Shown: one piece after another, positions 22,251 through 35,738 of the stretch | Position numbering within the stretch: position 1 is the first letter of the stretch | Layout of the letters: each line of letters begins with the position of its first letter | DNA from: Pleurotus ostreatus/Saccharomyces cerevisiae fusant | Taxonomy: Eukaryota; Opisthokonta | Length of the DNA: 38,860 nt | Direction: 5' to 3' | Assembly (NCBI GenBank): GCA_024196135.1 | Contig: JAMQCK010000204.1 | Span: 1 to 38,860, forward strand | The notes under the pieces: generated by a model | Seen by the model: only the letters and a program-made list of their open reading frames with translations | Told to the model about the DNA's origin: nothing | Database searches by the model: none | Position numbers and translations under genes: made by a program

Positions 22251-25200
22251 TCAGTAGCAATCATCGTCGTCGTAAGTATTCAGCATCGGCTTCTCCATCT
22301 GCTTTCTACGCTCCTCTTCTTTCCTCTTCCGTTCCCTCTCCTCGTACTCGACGATGCTCGCGACGGCCATCTCTATATCATACTCGATGGCCACTCGTCG
22401 TCCCGAGGGAAGACCCTCCGCCAGCGTGATGAGCCTGCGCGTATGCTCCTGCAGCAGCTCAACGCAGTGGGAGGAGCTATAAGTTGAGCTTCGAGGCCGG
22501 AGCTTGTCCGCAGAGGATTTGGCCTGCCGCAAAGCCTTGCTGAAAGCCAACAGTCAGATATGGTCGTCATGTTATGATCCTGACGGGCGACGTACTTGAC
22601 TTCGGTCAGTCTGTCACTCATCGCTTCGAGCCTCAGGTGATCCTGCTTCGCAAACTCCTGCTTGACCTTAGACTTGACCGACTCCAAATGGGAGATGACA
22701 ACATCGAGGGCGGTGAGGACATGAGGCAGGGCGCCATAGTAGATCCGCCGGGACGCGCGACTAGGAAAGAGAACGCTGCGGCCTTGATCAACGCACGCCA
22801 AGAAGAAGTTCTGCCTCGTCCTGTCGAGATCCGCCAACGAGCGGAAGGCAACGAGCCGGCGATAGCCTGCTTGAAGAACGCGGGCGGCGCGCACTCGGGT
22901 CTCCTCGCGCCGTCGCATCTTACGCCGGTACGCGCACAGCAACCTGTATGCGACTACCTTCTGGGCGGTAGTAGGCGGAGGCCGCTGTCGCTCGTTCTCC
23001 TGGCGCACCGACGACACCTCCGGGGTGCCGTCCTGTGTCTGTGACGCAAGAGGGCCTGCGTCTCCCCCGATAACGCTGGTATCCGCGGAGGACTTTGTTT
23101 GTACCTTGAGTGCGGCAGGAACGAAGACGGGCGCATCGGCACGGAGCTCAGATGCGATAAAGAACTCGTGTCCTATCACGGCGGGGATGGTGCTGACATG
23201 TTTGAAAGCGACGTGGCGCGGCATGCCAGGTACCTGTATCGGCGTTTTGGAGACTGTCTTCTCGAGCCGAAGTGTGATCAACTCGTCCATGAGCTGGCCC
23301 TTTGCGCTCTCTTCATAGGCTCGCTTGAGATCAGCCCAACTGCGCGTACGCAAGTACCTGCATAGGTGTGAGCGATGGACGTCAATCATTACGGAACTCA
23401 GCTCACTGGTCAAAGATTGGATTCTGGGCATGCGGACGTTCGAAGACCTTCATGATGCTGTTCTTTACGGCCTCTCGTACTCTTCGCTCGTCATTCCATC
23501 TGCTGATGTTATACCCCACTACAACAATGTCAGTCGGTGAACTGGACAGAAACTAGTGACGCACGAGCACAGAGCATCCGACAGCTTAGAACGCGCATGG
23601 ATTGATTAGTTTGTTACTCGTAGACTAGAATATGATCCACATACATTCTCGCCATGAAGACGCCCCGAATGATGTTACTGTCGGATATCTCTGTACCCTC
23701 GAAGCGAAGGAAGCGCGTCCCTGCGAGACAGGGTCAATCGACTTCAACAAGGAGATTGCACACCACTTACTCTCTAGGCCATTGTACAAGAGATTCAAGA
23801 GTACAGCGAGATTCTCGACGAAGATGGGTAATGTGGTGGTGCTCGGGTTGAATCTGGGGTTCTTGAACCGGTCTACGAGAGGAAGAATCCAGCTCTTTGG
23901 CAGGGTTACGTCGTGGAATCCCCATTTGGACCGCCCGAGCACGAAACACCCAGTCAAGTATTCGCATAAGTCGCAGAGAGCGCTGATGTCGGTCGAGATC
24001 TTGGCATCGAGTACCTGTCTTGAGGCTGTCAGTCAACATGCGAAGCTTTTTAAGGCGTATACATACCGAAAGAACACAACCCCAGCGTTGATAAACTGCA
24101 ATCCATGTCCTTCGAAAGCCGCAAGTAGCTGAGGTACGATGTACTGGCCTTTGTAGAAGTAGGCTGGCCCGCCTCGTCGGCGAAGATCCTCAATCGCGGT
24201 GCCACTCATATACCTTGGCGCATCGATGCGGTCGAACGTGAAGCTCAGATGAGCGACGCGAAGCACCGTCGTCAAGACCTGAGAGCCGACTCCAGCCTTC
24301 AGCAAGTCTTGACACCAGTACTTGACCTGCTGGAAGTACTTCTGGGCTTCGGGGACAAGCTTGTTTCGTAAACTTATCACGGCGCCCAACTTTGCGGTGG
24401 CTGGAAAGAGCGTCTCAAACAGCTTGTGGACCCAAAACCTGAAGATACGCGTCAGTGAGGCATTGCGAGGGACGTCATAGAGCCTGACCGTTGGTATCGA
24501 GGGCGATCGTCGTCCCCGAATTCCTTGATGTCGTAGTTCAAGATGGAGATTTGCAGAAGATGAAGATGCACTTGTTGATTGTACCAAGCTGCATCCAAGG
24601 ACGCTGACTCGGGGTGGATGCGTGTGCATCTGTACGAATTGCAGCTGCCCAAGAGCGTGAATGTCAGGCAGACTGTACGAAAGACCGTCGCATGCTGGCA
24701 TCGATGGTTCTCGTCCAACAACGACGTGTGTAACCTGTTCTGCAGCAGAATAGACAGCATCCGTGTAAGGGGTTGTGTTGGCACGATGACACCATCATCA
24801 GTGAACTGTGTACCGGCTGGTGCGAAGTTGAGAATCTTCTCGTGAAGGAAGGTGCCAGCTGGGATGAAGCATGCCCTGCCGTTCTCCGCGCGGTAGAGGC
24901 CAAAGATACGACGGACGCTGGATTTCTGGCATGGAGCGGGGTCGAAGGCGAGATCGTGAAGTAGGCGGACGTAGTTTCGATAGAGCAGCAGGACTTCGAT
25001 AAGCTCGTCCTCCCGCATTTCTCGAATGTTGGGAAATTGAGGATGGAAAACTCCTTGCAAGCTTCTGAAGGCGGCCGCTGGATTGTTGTCGATCAAGAAG
25101 AACCGTGCGAGAGCTTGCAGTGTCAGGGTCTTCCTCTCGCACAGGGCATGAAACATGCGGAACTGGTCATGTAGTGAGGCAATGCATTAAGATCTAGGAA

Positions 25201-28200
25201 CGCATTCGCTTACCTCTTGTGCGCGTGCAGAGTTGGGCCGCTCGCTGATCAAATTTGCGGACAATTCGAGGTAGGCTGACACCAGCGGTTTTGCTTTCGC
25301 GTCGTCCACATTCGCGCCATATGCCAATTCCCTCCACAGGCCATCTTGCACGCATTGCCAGCCTCGTTCAACGGAATGACTGTTGCTAGTGTCCTCGAGG
25401 AAGAGCTGGACAGCATGAAGGGGCTTGTCGTCGAGGTAGAGCTCTGCTGCTTCCTGAAGTCTGCCGGCCGACTCCAGCAGTGACGCCTTCTCAACGTCGA
25501 AGGGAGTATCCTCGAGGAACTCCAGCGCATCTTCCACAGACTCGAATAGCGTAGTAGCTTTCCTGGGAGGCCAGTCAGGTCATGTCAACGGCAGGAGGAC
25601 GTGTATACTTACTTGAAGTCCTTGGCTTGAAAATAGTAGAGACGAGACACGTTGGTCAACTTCTCCGCCAAGATCTCATCAATCTGTGATCGGTACGTCC
25701 GGACGACTCTCATAGTCTCGTCGAAGTTCCCGAGCTTGCGGTATAGTTGAGCACCCTCTGCGAAGTCCCCGGCCTTGATGAACGCCCTCGCAGCGCTCGC
25801 CTCGTCGTTCGCCTCCAAGTACGCATTTGCAGCAGCACGATAGTAGGCATCCTGTCGCTCTTTCTGCCCGGCGGTCTCCGCTGTGAGGGCGCACTCCGCG
25901 AAGGCATTTGCCGCCTCCGCGAATGCTTCCTGGCGTTCTGCTAACGCGTTCTTGTGGCCCACGGATGGCTTCAGCGCGGCTTGTTGTCGCAGGTAGTGCG
26001 CATGCGAGATCGCAGCCTCGACAAGACTCCCTGCTCGTTCGTAGCACATCTTAGCTTGCATATATCGCTGGGTCACAGGTCAGTTCTGTTCGACAGCGTG
26101 GGTTTAGTCGGTCACCTCCAGCTTGAAAAGCTCGACAGCGGTCTCCTTCCATTCATCAGGTGATGAAGATACTGCGAGCCTGGGAGCGTTCTCGGGACTG
26201 CAATTCTCGACTTGTTCGCGCGCAGTAAGCAGCATCTACGCCAACGTGCATCAGCGCGCGTTATATCGCGTTTACATGACTGTCGACGCACCCGCATCGG
26301 CTCGCCTCGATCCGAAGTGTCGACGATCCATACGTTCTTCCTGCCTCTGGTGATCGCGACGTACAGAAACTTGAGCTGCAGGTCTTCGTGAGCGATCGTA
26401 CAATGTGGACGCGGCTGCGCGTACTCACCTCACTACATACGCCAGCGTGGAGATTATCGTCGAAGCGCGGTGCTGGAACCTCTTGTCGATGCTCCGGATC
26501 CATAGCATTGAGCACGACCCGCCATTGCGATGTTTCCACGGAAGAGTCATGGAAGAAGTTGAACAATAACACCTGTCATATGGTGACTGAGCACGTCATG
26601 CCATTGTAGAAAAAGGCGACGCACGTCGTCGAACTCCAAGCCCTTGCTCTCGTAGAGGGTCCTGCGCTCCATAGTAAGTCCTTCAACTCCCAGAATAGTC
26701 ATGGAGTCGCACTGACATGATCAAGCCAATGTCGCCCACTTCCTTCCGAAGTCGCTGTCGCGCTTCTTCATGACGCACGAGAATGCCTGCGGAAACATCA
26801 GTATAGATCCGAGCGCGGCGAAGTCGTGGCGCACATTGCTTTGCCCCGAACTCAATGGCATTGCCCGTCCTGTACACCGCCATATCGTTAGGAAGCTCTT
26901 AAAGACTGCATTCGGACGACGCACGACGAAGTGAACAAGAACTGCTCATAGCGCACGTTGTCGTTACTCCAACCCGTGAGGAATACTGGCTTCGGGCCGC
27001 CGACTTGTCCTCTCTCGCGCGCAAGCGTATCGATGCTGTCAGGCCAATATTCCATGATGAGGCTGATGATGGAATGAGCGCAATCCACGATGCCGCCATG
27101 GGACCTGTAGTTCGTCGTAAGCTGGAAGCTCCGCGGCTCATTGCCCTGCGTGGTGCGGATCTGCTTCTCCTCAAGCCTGTGCAGATAGGCCTTCAGGTCG
27201 TTGAACCGGAAAGCACTTCCAACTGAGATCGTCTGAGCCGTGTCGCCTGCCCAAAACAAGCCGTTCGAGTTTCCGGTGATATAGCGAAGAACTATCAAAA
27301 TCGTCGATCAGCTTTTTTGCAACTGCTCACACACGATGACACACCCAAGGCGTCGATGAGTAGATTGTCCTGAACCTCGTCCACGTAGCTTAAGCGCACA
27401 TATCAGATAGATGGCGCGTAAGACGAGGTTGAGGGAACGTACAGATAGTCGATCTTCTTGCCTTGGATACCGTACTCCTGAAATATGTGCAGGATATTGT
27501 AGGTTCTAGCAGGCGTCAATACTTAGCCGGTGTATGTCGCTGGCAGCTGCGCTCTAACCTATCAGCCGCATCGTAATCATTGCGCAAAGCCTTCTCCTTG
27601 GTGTACTGTAAGAAGATGTCGTAGATGAGGCCTCGACGGTTGGCGAAAGTGGACTGTCTTCGGACACTAAGGCCCTCGTACGTCTGGCGATCCAAACATC
27701 GGCCAGGCAAAAGGCTCGCTTCTTCGGAGCCCTTGATGACACCTATTTGTAAAAGCTCGGAATGGAGAAAGCAGGTATTATTGACCGCACGTACCCATAA
27801 TCTCGCTGAAGACGAGCGAAGGATCTGCGCTCTGTTCAGCTAAGGTGCGGCGACAATCGAGCCGCGGCACTGACCAAGGCCCTTTGTCAACTTTTGAGAG
27901 AAATGCGGCCAGTACGCCGTCAGGAATAGCTCGTATGTCACCAGACGCCCAGAGCGCCGCATGACGCGCGAAGTCATGTTTGACTCGTCGGCGGTGCTGG
28001 TGTCGGTGGCAACTTTGGCGGCGTCCCCTTCGAAGAGCTGGCACAACTAATGATGCTGTCAGACACCGATTGCATCGCCAATGATATGACACACCCTGTC
28101 GTAGGTGACGAACAGAGGAAAATGCTCGTCCTTGAGGTCGCTAAAGCGCTGAGGCAAGGATTTGCCCTGGTCCTTCTTGTCATCACTCCTGATTAGATGA

Positions 28201-30558
28201 TCCTTCGCGGTCTCATTCTTCTTCATCGCCAGCGCTTTTACTTCGTCCTTCGAGTACGTCTCGACGTCCAGGGTCTTCGCCAGCTTGTTATACGCCTCCT
28301 CAACCTTCTCTACCAGGACATGCGACTGCGAGACGAATAGTTGTCGCGGCCGTTCAGGGATGATATGCGTGTTGAGCCGATGAGATCTTTCCAAGCCAAG
28401 AATCTTGAATAGCATCGTGGTCGTCTTTCTATGTTTGAAAGGGTGAGTATGGCCGGTCCAGATATTGGCCAACCACATACCCGGTACCGCTACGTCCGAG
28501 AACATAGCATGAACCAACGTGGCTGACGATCTCAAGCTCCTTGCCGCTGCGATAATCGAGTCAGAACGAGTGCATACCGAGTTAAAGTGGCTTACGAAAG
28601 GCGGAATACATGCGCGACGTCGACATCTGCCATGAGACCTGCCAGACTCGTTAATTGAGGGCCGAGCATGCACACGCATCGACTAACATTTCAGGACGTT
28701 CTGCGAATCGGCGCTATCAGTAACGTATTTAACATACTATCAGGGCGCCAACTTGCCTGAGAGAACAGAAAGTACTTGTCCAGCGTCAGTAGCTCGTGTA
28801 CCTGATGCGAAATGTCAGAAACGATTGGTCGCGACTCAGGCGAAGACGACTGACGCGCTCCATATCCTCGGGCGGCAGCTGTTTTTCCTCCTCGTCAGAG
28901 TCGCGCACCGGCGTCTCCTCGGCCAAAGGAAACGTAGCTGGCTCGAACACATTGTCACCGCTGACTGCGGGCCGCTGCCTGTAGATACAGCGCTGTTGGT
29001 ACTCCTTCCCCTTCCTACCGACCTCCTTGCCGATAGCGTCGAAGATGCGGCGCAATCGATCGTCCATCTGCGCGTGCGTGAACACGCCGTAGAGGCTGAT
29101 CACTACAGGGAGGTGTCATCAATGTATGGAAATGCTAGCTCGGTGCTCGACGCACCCTGTCGCTCCATGCCCGGATTCTACGAGAGAATATTAGTGGCGC
29201 CGAAGATGAAGGCTGCGAGCGCATACCTGCCAATCGGCGACACAATCAACTTGATACTGCAAAACATGCGCTTAGGTGGATCGCTGACATTCGAACATAC
29301 ACCCAGCGACTTACCACAAGCCGCGTATCCCCTGTCATCTTCGCCTCGTATATGGGAACCTTGGAGGACGTCTTGGACAACCGCTTCTGGTTGTCGTCCG
29401 AGAAATGGCCTTTTGAAAGGTGTCTGCATGCGCCAAGGGTCATGGTTTGCGCTTATCAGCACGAAAATCAAAAGCACTGACCTGATCTTCTTCAGTATGA
29501 TCTTGTAGCGATTTTGGTCCTCGCGACGAGCTTTGCGCAGGTCTTGGTATGCACGCGTAGAGAGGAAGATGTTCCAATCTCCCAATTCTTCTGGGACGTC
29601 GAATTCTATCATCCTGAGGGCCGACGTGAGGGAGAGTTTGCGACAGAGCAGGACGAACTCACGCTCTAAGATCTCGTTCACTCGACGGGTTTGCAGACAC
29701 CGATTGCACTCCTTCGCCGGCAGCCGCGTCCGTCGTCGACGAAGCCCGATTGTCCGTATCGTCTGTCGCCTCTGATACCTGTGCCGTTGAGGACGATCCT
29801 GCTAGAGCGCGCTCTATCGCGTCCGTCGTCCCGGGAAGTTGCAGAATCTCGAGATAATCCTGTCAAACAAAAGTCAGGTTTCAGCGATGCCAACACGCTA
29901 AGATGACATACCGAGAACAAGTACTTGATCTCGCGAAGCATAGACTCCGCTAGTCCCTCTGCTTGCGCCCGCGTTCGAGGAGGGGAGTAGCCAGCATCCT
30001 GAAAGGGTTTCGGGTCGATTGGGACGCTGATCTGCGACTTGGTACGTTTCTTTTGGCGTTTTCCCTTGGCTTTGACCTTGAAGAACGTGTCGTTCTCCTC
30101 CTCCTCCTCGTCGACATTATCCTCTGGATCGACCTCAGGGAACTTGCCATGCGCCAGTATCGTGCAGGCATGTCGCGCGCCCGACGCAAGTCGTAGATCA
30201 TCTGCGTCCGTCAGAGAATGGTCGTCCAGCAGGTCGGACAGTTCGAAGTGTATATATTGGGCCAACTTCGGGACAAAGTCTGCGTGAATGGACTGGATGT
30301 ACTGCGCCACGGTTTCAGGGAATTGGGCTTTAAGAAACTGACGTAGAGACGGTGTTCCTGTGAGTCAAAATTAGTGAGATTCAGAGCGCGTAATAGAGAA
30401 TGCGTACTTCCTAGGACAAGAGCCACAGCGCTCATCTGCGAGGTGGCTCCTAACAGTTCTGAGGCCACCTGCTCGGCACTGCATGTCAGTAGAGCACAAT
30501 CTATCAGCCCGACTGCTCTCTCGTAATCGCCCTTTAGGAGCGCCGCGACGTAGGCCAT
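22251..30558 (-). CDS. Giant UvrD-like superfamily 1 helicase / TPR protein (TRANK1-like), copy 2
   Basis: About 30 exons join in phase to roughly 2,240 residues. An acidic/basic N-terminal region (DEEEEENDTFFKVKAKGKRQ) is followed by the helicase core: Walker A GRSGTG/KTT split by an intron (28420-28497), Walker B VDEVQDN (27366-27386), motif III FWAGDTAQTI (near 27228-27260), motif IV TTNYRSH (27100-27121), ESKGLEFDD, and motif VI LYVAITRGRK (26340-26372). TPR-like repeats (DAYYRAAANAYLEANDEASA, IKAGDFAEGAQLYRKLGNFD) lie near residues 1170-1240. The C-terminus is a Glu/Arg/Lys coiled coil ending DDDDCY. All catalytic motifs are present. The intron after FLFSQ uses a GC donor (28756-28751). 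ATG 30558 is the best start in its exon, but an acceptor just above (exon start 30582) leaves room for an upstream exon. Confidence 0.82.
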
Positions 30559-30582
30559 GGGGGTCCGAATGCTGAGAACAGG

Positions 30583-31281
30583 CTGCGAACAAAATGCACC
30601 CGTGATGAAGGTTCAGGGTGCGGACGAGGCTTGTGGAGCAAGGCAGTTTCTCTCAGATGTACTGGGAGGACGTGGACGTTCTGGACAAGTTACGCAGCGC
30701 AATTCTTCGAGCTTACAGGTGGGCGCTTAATGGAACCTCGAGGCGCGATCAACAACAGGCGCGCAAGACGTGGGGCCCCAGCCCCCTCTACGCCACAAAA
30801 TGGTTCGCGCTGGCCCTTCCTCCCCAGTACTTGTTCGCCAAGTCTACATGAATAGTGAGATGCCGCGAAGTAGAGGCCTCACCCATAGGTATTGCTTCAG
30901 AAATCGGCGAACAAGCAATCCGCACCTGGCCGCCAAACCCCCGCAAAAGGACGATGGGCGTCGATACCCCGGCGCAAGAGGCGGCAGTCACGTACATTTC
31001 TGAAGGAAGTTGCATTCGAAAGTTCTGGGTAATCATCATCGTCGTCGTCGTAGACTCGTCATCTATACGCAATCGAGGTGTCTACGCCCAGCCTTACATC
31101 CTTGTGTGTCGCGCTGGTAAAGTGTATACGCCGGTCGTGCAGATGCATTACAATATAGGACCTATGTAGATGAACAGAGAACAGATGCAGATGACACGAC
31201 GAACAGCTTGACGATATCCTCGGGCTCGGAAGAGGGCCCAACGAGGATGCTGGGGTGGACGAACGAAGGGATGTATGCCAA
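30583..31281. other. Upstream region of helicase copy 2 and 3' flank of the Sec4-like gene
   Basis: It contains the two conserved blocks described separately, and possibly a short first exon of helicase copy 2. The minus-strand open frame at 30788-31072 has no recognisable features and I do not call it. The end near 31281 should hold the 3' untranslated region of the GTPase gene. Confidence 0.4.
30722..30799 (-). promoter_or_regulatory. Conserved upstream blocks of helicase copy 2
   Basis: CCCCCTCTACGCCACAAA at 30782-30799 and a second block at 30722-30745 containing ACCTCGAGGCG correspond to the same pair above copy 1, with inter-block distance conserved within one base. They lie 164-241 bp above ATG 30558. 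Promoter or leader function is inferred from conservation only. Confidence 0.55.
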
Positions 31282-32164
<883 letters not shown>

Positions 32165-32442
32165 GACGGTTATAAGAGGACGTTACGTTGGGGACGAGGT
32201 CGCCGTGCAGCTCGTCGTCGTGGGGGCTGCGCAGGGGGCGGCAGTGAGACGGGCGATGGCGAGGTGTGAATGTGCCGCCGCGAGTTACGTAATGGTAAGC
32301 CATGTGTATCGGCAAATGCCGGTGAACGGCTCGCGATGTCGCTGAGCGGACTCGAGGAAAACGCTTTCGAGTAACGTGGGTACATTCACAAACAGTCAGA
32401 TATGCGCACAGAGCAGTACATACAGAGCAAGCAGAAGAACAG

Positions 32443-35305
32443 CTAAAGCGTAGCACCATTCCAATTTCCACCCCACCATCGCCGAATCCTTTCACCTCCA
32501 TGCTCCTCGTACTCTTGGCGCGTCACACCGACAGTCTTGAACTCTTCTGTTTGCGCGAACGAGGCCATCCCTTTCCAAGCATCTAGCGATGGCTCGTTCG
32601 CGCGCACGATCTCAATCGGCATCTCCGGTGGCATAATGGGGCGCATTGTTGTCTGCAATCGCTCGACTAACCCCGGGAACTTCGAAGGCGTACCAGTCAG
32701 GTAGATATTCTGCACGTTCACGATCAGCACAGACCCAAGTTATTCAACGCGAAGCGCACCTTGACAAGTCGGCCCTTCTCCTCGTACGTGAATCGCGCGA
32801 GGATGTTCTGAATCACCTCCCCTAGCCCAGCGGAGTCAAGCCCAGCCATAAACGGCGAGAACCATGTTTCGCAAGCCCGATAGCGTTCGGTGTTCAAATG
32901 TATCCTGTTGGCACCGCCTACATCCCATTCTGAGTATCCTGGCTTGAAGGCGCACAGTAACGGTGACCGCTGCTGCTGTATGGCCGCATGTGTGTGCTCC
33001 TCGGTGAACGTAGGGTCATGGAACAGAAGCTTCTCCTCGATTGCCATGAGACGCTTGAGATCCTCTTCCTGATCCTCCGCCGGGGCGCTGACATCCTGGA
33101 AGGTGTAAGCCTCAGGTATGTGACGCGGTTCCAACAGACACATACAATCTTACGGTATTCATCCCAATCAGCGTCGTTGGCACCGAACGTGTCGTCTGGC
33201 GTTTGTCAGCTGCCGTTCGTATGCAAAAGGTGCAGAATCGCCAACTTACCACCGCCGACCTTCCTCCCTCGCTTCGGTACCCTCTCATCGGCCGCCAACG
33301 TCGCGATACTCTTCATACGGGCCTGGGCAGCCGCGCTCCTCCGATCCGCCAGGGCCTCCTTGTGCTTCTCCCTTTGGTTGATCCTTTGCATCAGCGCCTG
33401 CAAGTGCGTCAGTGTAAGGTCTGTAAGGAGCTTCACGGGTAACGTGCCTCATGCTCCTGACGATGCCGACGCGACCAACCATCCAGGTCCGTGTCCCGCT
33501 CTTCCTGCTCGGCGCGCTCCTCGCGCTCCTTTATCTCGCGTTCTTTTTCCTTCTCCTTTCTTGCGCGTATGCGCGCCTCTTGGCCCGCCTTCAGTAGCTT
33601 CTGCTTCTTCTTTTCCTTGAGCTCGTCGGCGTCCAACTACATTCCCAGTGAGAGATCAGGTAGACACGAGACAGCAGGGTACGTACCTCTTCATCAGGTA
33701 CGTCGACGAGAGGGTACTGAGGTTCGTCCTGCATCCAGTCAGAATGTGTCGGCAACAAGCTGCATTTCACTGACCATAAGCTCGTCGCCATCCGCGTCCT
33801 TCCTCTTCGCCTTCTTGATCTCTGCTTTCAAGACTTCGATGGTTTCGTCGAGCTCAGACTCGTCGCTGATCCCAAACTCTTCCAGCTCTTCCTAATAAGC
33901 GTCAGGAGGGTAAGTAATTGGAGGTATTCTGCACTGACATGCCAAGAGTGAGCGTCCATATCGTCGCGACTATCACGTAGATTAATCAAGTTCTCGAGAT
34001 CCTCTTCCTTCTTCGCGGCCTATACAACCATCAGTATCATGCCTCACGCAGATTTGTCATTCTAAACCGCGCACACCTTGTCCTGCCGATTCTTGGCCGC
34101 AATCTCCTGCAGCCGTTTTCCCTGCTCCTTCCGCCGTTCCGCCGCCCTCGCCAGCTCTTCCTCCGTCTTCGTCTCCCACGCAGGCTGCGTGAACGGATAC
34201 TGAATGATGCAATCCACATCTCTCAGTTTGACCGGGTCGCGCAGTGCGCGCATCTGAGCCTTGTAGTCCGTCGCGAAGAGGCAGAAGCTCTCTAGCATCC
34301 ACTACACTAGGGCGTTAGGGCATGGGAGTCAGAAGTAGAGGTGCGCTTACAGAAGCCTGTACAGGCGTCACGCGCGTCGGAAAGGTCGGATACTTCAACT
34401 GGACAAGCTTCAAGAGATAATCAGACGCCTGGGATGTCCCCCACTGCAGACTGAAGTCGTCATTGAGCATGGGCTGATCAGACTTTCGACTGCATGAACG
34501 CACCGTTTGGCATGACTGAGAATACCGCGGCCATTCAAGACAGGTATGACGGAGGTAGACGCGGTGTTGAAGGATATGACAAGCCCGTCGGAAGTGAAAG
34601 GACCAGGAGTAGATGGTTTGTTGCGCTCATAGAAGGACATCACTCCGTCGAGGCAATAGGCGACAGAAGGGACAGTGTACTGCTCGAACAAAAGCTCAGA
34701 CGTTACTGTTGCCGCTTTAGCAGAAGAGGGATGATAGGCAGCGTGGTACGCACATGTTCGAGAGTGGATGGGGGTGGCGATCCGCTCAGTCATGAGGATG
34801 GGATGCTCGACTGTGTGCGTGTCTATCCCCAAGTTGACGAAGGCGCAATCGAGGACGTTCTCCTACGCCTCGACCCGATGAAATCAGACATGCGCCGCAG
34901 AGAACGCAAGACTCATATACTCACCAAAGCATCGAAATTGAGCAGTACATCGCCCTCCCACGGATACTTCGCCTGCGCCTTCGCCCCACTTTCGACCTCA
35001 ATTCCATCACCGAAGAGTAGAAGAGGTTTGTTGGTCTTGCGCTCTTTGTAACGTGCCATTACGTTGAGGCTTGTCCTGGGCTCCCTGCTGGTGGCAAAGC
35101 CGTACCGGAATGTCGTACTGCCATTGTCGATCACCAATGGCGTCCCTGTCCCGCGAAAGGGATCGTAGGATGATGGCGGTGGTTGGGGAACCGGGAGAGA
35201 GGGGAACGGAGGTTTATAGAGGAGGGGGTCGTTCTTCGGGACGAAAGTGCCAGCCTCTGGCATCCAGAAGTCTGCGAGAACGGATACAGGACGTTTTGGG
35301 GGCAT
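32443..35305 (-). CDS. ARP5: Actin-related protein 5 (INO80 chromatin-remodelling subunit)
   Basis: A multi-exon gene encoding about 750 residues; exon 1 is 35305-34925 (127 codons), followed by 34862-34754 and others. The actin fold opens with PLVIDNGSTTFRYGFATSRE and continues with LLNFDALENVLDCAFVNLGI, EHPILMTERIATPIHSRT, SELLFEQYTVPSVAYCLDGV, VISFNTASTSVIPVLNGRGI and QASDYLLKLVQLKYPTFPTR. The Arp5-specific insertion follows: a long charged helical region (EEELARAAERRKEQGKRLQE; KEKEKEREIKEREERAEQEE) of ~300 residues. The actin fold then resumes (CETWFSPFMAGLDSAGLGEV, NIYLTGTPSKFPGLVERLQT) and ends RRWWGGNWNGATL. Arp5 with Ies6 couples the INO80 ATPase to nucleosome sliding in the nucleus. 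The exon join at 34504/34450 needs the first of two acceptors (CTTCAG) to keep frame. Confidence 0.93.
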
Positions 35306-35738
35306 GATGAAGCAGAGTCGTCAACGTTGTGAACAAGCAACTTCGAGGCAAACGCGTCGACTGCACGGACATCCGGTCCGAATCACAGGGTACCCCCGGG
35401 CCCAATACACAGAGAATAGAGGTGGCATTCCCCTCGCCAGTCGAGCCGACGAGCCTTTCACTGATCACACAAAGCGCTAGTTCGAAATTCAACCCGCCTA
35501 GGGCTGGCTGACTCATTATCTATTCACCGATCCGCGCCATTGTAAGAAAAATCGAGTAAAAAATACACATGAAGCTGTCGCCGGCGTACAACAAGGAATA
35601 CGAAAGCAAGTGTCCGATAGTCAATGGTCAACAATAACGTCCATGGCGAGCAGGGGGGTATGCAAAAGAAGCGGAATACAGGCGGGGAACGGGCATGGTC
35701 ATGGCAGGATCAGGGATCAGGGCGACGCGGTAAGGTGC
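35306..35738. other. Intergenic, ARP5 promoter and 3' flank of the secreted-protein gene
   Basis: A 433-bp gap upstream of the ARP5 start codon. No gene is supported; open frames on both strands are low-complexity chance frames. No TATA box is obvious, as expected for a housekeeping gene. Confidence 0.45.

Noticed and set aside
23625..24132. Plus-strand frames opposite helicase copy 2
   Set aside because: They are antisense shadows; the minus frame matches copy 1 exon for exon.
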